DNA of 64,000 bases from Algoriphagus sp. Lineage in GTDB: Bacteria > Bacteroidota > Bacteroidia > Cytophagales > Cyclobacteriaceae. A program made the translations under genes and the position numbers. The notes beneath the pieces were generated by a model. The model was given only the letters and a program-made list of their open reading frames with translations. It did not search any database and was not told where the DNA came from. The DNA is taken from the NCBI RefSeq assembly GCF_030694375.1, contig NZ_JAUXYL010000007.1, forward strand, positions 1 through 64,000. The letters run 5' to 3'. Position 1 is the stretch's first letter, and the number at the start of each line of letters is the position of its first letter. Positions 61,328 through 64,000 of this stretch are shown in pieces.

Positions 61328-62287
61328 TCAAAATAACTGGATAATCATCCAATAGATCGGCATGCCGAAAGTCAGATTGAAAGGGAAAGTGATGGCCAAA
61401 GCCATAGGCACATAGAGCCCTTCGTCCGCTTTGGGATTGGCCAATTTCATCGCTGCAGGCACTGCGATATAAGATGCGGAAGCTGCTAAAATCGCAAAAA
61501 TTAGCCGGTCTCCCGCTTCAGGCGCTATCCAATGAGTAAGGAAGGCAACCATACTGCCATTGACTAGGGGCATCAAAATGGCGAAAACCGTAGAAAAATA
61601 ACCGTATTTGAAAAAAGCCTTAAGCTTTCTGCCACTGTTAATCCCCATATCAAGGAGGAAAACCGCCAAAAATCCTTTAAATATATCTGTCACAAAGGGT
61701 TTGATTCCTTCAGCTTGCTTTTCATCTGCTATTAATCCTATCACTAAACTCCCCAAGATCAGAAGCACGGAACCATTGGTAAACGCATGAAAAACTATTT
61801 TTCGGATTCCGCCTTTTTCTTTCTTTTCAGAATATTTCTGAAGCAAAATTACCGCAGAAATAATTGCCGGAGCTTCCATCAAAGCCATCACTGCCACCAT
61901 ATGCCCTCCAAAAGTCACACCTTGCATATCCAAAAATGCTACGGCAGCGACAAAGGTCACAGCAGAAATTGAACCATAAGCGGCTGAAATAGCCGAGGCA
62001 TTGGCCACTCCCAATCGCTTCTTGAGGAGAAAAAAGGTATAAAAGGGGACTGTTGCAGACAGAATTACACCAAAGATCAATGCGTAAACTATCTCAGAAC
62101 TAAAGTCACTATGGGAAAGCTCCTGCCCTCCTTTAAACCCAATCGAAAGCATCAAATAAAGTGCAATAAACTTTGCACTGGTACCTGGTATTTCTAGATC
62201 ACTCTTCAGTTTGACCGCAAGAATCCCAAGGATGAAAAACAGCAAACTGGGATTGGTTAAATTGTTAATCAGAATTTGAAAATCCAT
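61328..62287 (-). CDS. Sodium-dependent bicarbonate permease-like protein (SbtA family)
   Basis: A 319-residue integral membrane protein with about ten helices. SbtA-like hallmarks are NLTNPSLLFFILGILAVKLKSDLEIP at the N-terminus, LMLSIGFKGGQEL in helix 2-3, and GGHMVAVMALMEAPAIISAVI around residue 125-145. The cyanobacterial founder imports bicarbonate with sodium. In heterotrophs it may feed carboxylases. No SbtB-like regulatory protein is adjacent. The gene is divergent from fabD, and malonyl-CoA made from bicarbonate is the FabD substrate, a suggestive but unproven link. Confidence 0.87.
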   Translation of the reverse strand: MDFQILINNLTNPSLLFFILGILAVKLKSDLEIPGTSAKFIALYLMLSIGFKGGQELSHSDFSSEIVYALIFGVILSATVPFYTFFLLKKRLGVANASAISAAYGSISAVTFVAAVAFLDMQGVTFGGHMVAVMALMEAPAIISAVILLQKYSEKKEKGGIRKIVFHAFTNGSVLLILGSLVIGLIADEKQAEGIKPFVTDIFKGFLAVFLLDMGINSGRKLKAFFKYGYFSTVFAILMPLVNGSMVAFLTHWIAPEAGDRLIFAILAASASYIAVPAAMKLANPKADEGLYVPMALAITFPFNLTFGMPIYWMIIQLF

Positions 62288-62444
62288 GCCGCAAAAGTCC
62301 GATGCAGATTTTTATAATTTTTATTTATAATTTATCTGTTAATCATTAATTATTTTTATGAAATAAATTGAAATCAACTTGAAATAATTTCTTGGTTTGA
62401 AGCTCCCTGAATAACTCAAGAAAAAGTGAAAAGTAGAAAAGACT

Positions 62445-62452
62445 TATATTTG
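62445..62452 (+). promoter_or_regulatory. Candidate -7 box (TATATTTG) of fabD
   Basis: This is a perfect match to the Bacteroidota TAnnTTTG element, 21 bases before the fabD ATG. No clear -33 TTTG stands at the usual distance, so confidence is moderate. Confidence 0.4.
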
Positions 62453-62473
62453 CCACGAACCAAAAATTAACGA

Positions 62474-63349
62474 ATGAAAGCATTTGTTTTTCCGGGCCAA
62501 GGCGCCCAATTCCCAGGCATGGGGAAGTCACTTTATGAAGAAAACCCTGATGCAAAAGCCCTTTTTGAAAAAGCCAATGAGATTCTGGGGTTTAGGATCA
62601 CAGACATCATGTTTGAAGGAACAGATGAAGCGCTCAAGCAAACCAAAGTAACGCAACCGGCTATTTTTCTTCATTCGGTAATCCTCGCTAAAACCACCCC
62701 GGGTTTTGCACCGGATATGGTGGCAGGACATTCATTGGGTGAATTTTCAGCACTGGTGGCCAATGGTACCCTTGCATTTGAAGACGGACTTAGACTTGTC
62801 TACCAGCGTGCCCTGGCGATGCAGGAAGCCTGTGAAATCAACCCCTCAACTATGGCTGCTATCCTCGGACTGCCTGATGAAAAAGTGGAAGAAATCTGTT
62901 CGGAATTCAAGGATGAAATTGTCGTTCCCGCCAATTACAATTGTCCGGGACAGTTGGTGATTTCAGGCTCAATAAAAGGAATTGAAATCGCCTGCGAAAA
63001 AATGAAAGCTGCAGGAGCTAAGCGTGCCTTACCACTACCGGTGGGAGGGGCATTTCACTCCCCACTGATGGAACCTGCCCGAGAAAAACTTCAGAAAGCA
63101 ATCGAGGAAACCCAGTTTTCCACCCCAATCTGTCCCGTCTATCAAAATGTCAGCACTACAGCGGTGTCTGATGTGAATGAAATTAAGAAAAATCTAATCA
63201 TGCAATTGACCGCCCCAGTCAAATGGACGCAGTCGGTTCAAAATATGGTCAATGACGGCGCAACACAGTTTGTCGAATGTGGTCCGGGTAAAGTTCTTCA
63301 GGGTTTGGTGAAAAAAATCCATTCCGAAGCAGAGGTTTCAAGTATCTAA
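62474..63349 (+). CDS. fabD: Malonyl-CoA:ACP transacylase FabD
   Basis: A 291-residue enzyme that loads malonyl groups onto acyl carrier protein for fatty acid synthesis. It begins FPGQGAQFPGMGKSL, has the nucleophile Ser87 in GHSLG (85-89), the carboxylate-binding Arg in YQRALAMQ (about 112) and catalytic His195 in GGAFHSPLM. NVSTTAV and VECGPGKVLQGL complete the family pattern. It is monocistronic with its own terminator, not in a fab cluster. Confidence 0.96.
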   Translation: MKAFVFPGQGAQFPGMGKSLYEENPDAKALFEKANEILGFRITDIMFEGTDEALKQTKVTQPAIFLHSVILAKTTPGFAPDMVAGHSLGEFSALVANGTLAFEDGLRLVYQRALAMQEACEINPSTMAAILGLPDEKVEEICSEFKDEIVVPANYNCPGQLVISGSIKGIEIACEKMKAAGAKRALPLPVGGAFHSPLMEPAREKLQKAIEETQFSTPICPVYQNVSTTAVSDVNEIKKNLIMQLTAPVKWTQSVQNMVNDGATQFVECGPGKVLQGLVKKIHSEAEVSSI

Positions 63350-63357
63350 GAACAGTG

Positions 63358-63386
63358 AATCCCGCCTAAGTGGCGGGATTTTTTTT
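63358..63386. terminator. Terminator between fabD and folK
   Basis: AATCCCGCC pairs with GGCGGGATT around a TAAGT loop, followed by six T on the plus strand. It separates the converging fabD and folK stops. Confidence 0.88.
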
Positions 63387-63403
63387 GAATAAAAAAAAGG
63401 ATG

Positions 63404-63889
63404 CTATTTTTTCCAGATTTTCACCTTGCTCAAATCATTACATTCTTCGAGCATCCTCAAGGTATTTTTTCCTGAAATCGGATGTTCTTTCTTAGGTAAC
63501 ACCTCAGCCAAAGGAACCAATACAAATCTGCGATCTTCAATAAATGGATGTGGGATTACCAGCTTTCCGGTATTAATAACTTTCTCACCAAAATATAAAA
63601 TATCAATATCCATCGTCCGATCACCCCAAGGCTCCTCTCGGGTTCGACCAAGATCAGTTTCAATTTCCTGAATAATTTCAAGCACTTCTTCAGGCTGCAA
63701 TTCAGTGGAAATTACTGCGATTTGATTTAAAAAATCTCCTTTGGCAACTCCACCCCAAGCTGAGGTTTCAAAGATTTTGGAAACTTTCAGCAATTGAAAA
63801 TGATCATTTAATCCCTCAATGGCACGAAAAAGCAACTTTTCCCGATCACCTTTGTTTCCTCCTAAACTTAACACAACCTCAGTTTGCAT
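63404..63889 (-). CDS. folK: 2-amino-4-hydroxy-6-hydroxymethyldihydropteridine diphosphokinase
   Basis: A 161-residue folate-pathway kinase. It has the N-terminal LSLGGNKGDREKLL (ATP/pterin site) and the HPPK signature EEPWGDRTMDIDILYFG (about 90-106, with the two Mg-binding Asp). The conserved HPFIEDRRFVLVPLAEV (about 122-138) is also present. Length fits the family. It is divergent from sppA with 68 bases between the starts, an order often seen in Bacteroidota. Confidence 0.95.
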   Translation of the reverse strand: MQTEVVLSLGGNKGDREKLLFRAIEGLNDHFQLLKVSKIFETSAWGGVAKGDFLNQIAVISTELQPEEVLEIIQEIETDLGRTREEPWGDRTMDIDILYFGEKVINTGKLVIPHPFIEDRRFVLVPLAEVLPKKEHPISGKNTLRMLEECNDLSKVKIWKK

Positions 63890-63957
63890 CGCTTGTCACT
63901 TTTACAATTGTAAAGGTGAATTAAAATGGGCAATTTTCGAGTTCAAATAATACATGT

Positions 63958-64000
63958 ATGAAATTTCTAGGCAATGTACTGGCCGTGATCGTCGGCCTTT
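63958..64000 (+). CDS. sppA: Signal peptide peptidase SppA, N-terminal fragment cut by the window end
   Basis: Only 14 codons are visible, beginning MKFLGNVLAVIVGL. This start matches the membrane anchor of Bacteroidota SppA proteins, and sppA commonly lies beside folK in this group. The identification is by this short match and position only; the rest of the gene lies beyond the window. Confidence 0.55.
   Translation, partial: MKFLGNVLAVIVGL

Overview
The window reads as chromosomal DNA of an aerobic Bacteroidota (Cytophagales, most like the Cyclobacteriaceae/Algoriphagus group). The evidence is three large secreted proteins with the gliding-motility-associated (type B, type IX secretion) C-terminal domain, a PorP/SprF partner, a Bacteroidota-style succinate dehydrogenase with one cytochrome b subunit, many lipoproteins and signal-peptide proteins, and promoter-like TAnnTTTG boxes. 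The assignment to genus level is inference from gene content only. About fifty protein genes, two tRNA genes, one tRNA pseudogene and several intergenic repeats can be supported.

Layout. 1-141: array of ~24-bp repeats that looks like the end of an IS21-type element, directly followed by a MarR-type regulator with a cysteine-rich tail. 0.8-8.4 kb: enzymes typical of carbohydrate scavenging (sulfatase, MFS permease, TIM-barrel epimerase/isomerase, ThuA protein, phytanoyl-CoA-dioxygenase-like protein), continued at 10.9 kb by a Tat-exported Gfo/Idh/MocA oxidoreductase. Embedded at 8.5-10.6 kb is a visibly AT-rich island: a secreted small cysteine-rich peptide, a six-bladed propeller lipoprotein and a CxxC lipoprotein. 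This is the best candidate here for an undescribed system. 12.5-24.7 kb: Ste24-like protease, PorP/SprF, two paralogous giant type IX cargo proteins and YaaA. 25-29 kb: sugar MFS permease, GH140 apiosidase-like enzyme, tRNA-Arg with a degenerate tandem copy, and an outer membrane barrel.

29-39 kb: housekeeping and transport (PAP2-like protein, sigma-54, asparaginyl-tRNA synthetase, two MFS genes, bifunctional NAD(P)HX repair enzyme, ExbB/ExbD energy-transduction operon). 39.8-46.1 kb: tRNA-Ser and a tightly packed minus-strand operon of two glycosyltransferases, an RsbU-like phosphatase, a polysaccharide deacetylase, TatD nuclease and asparaginase. 46.2-50.6 kb: RuvC, a Crp/Fnr regulator, and the paired beta-helix lipoprotein/diheme cytochrome. 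51.3-54.2 kb: a three-gene operon of sodium symporter, acetyltransferase and ornithine-racemase-like enzyme. 54.4-57.8 kb: sdhCAB. 58.1-61.3 kb: third type IX cargo protein and a DCC-family thiol protein. 61.3-64 kb: SbtA-like bicarbonate permease, FabD, FolK and the first codons of SppA.

Most gene strings are closely spaced with 4-base stop/start overlaps and rho-independent hairpins at their ends. No CRISPR array, prophage, integrase or rRNA operon was seen.
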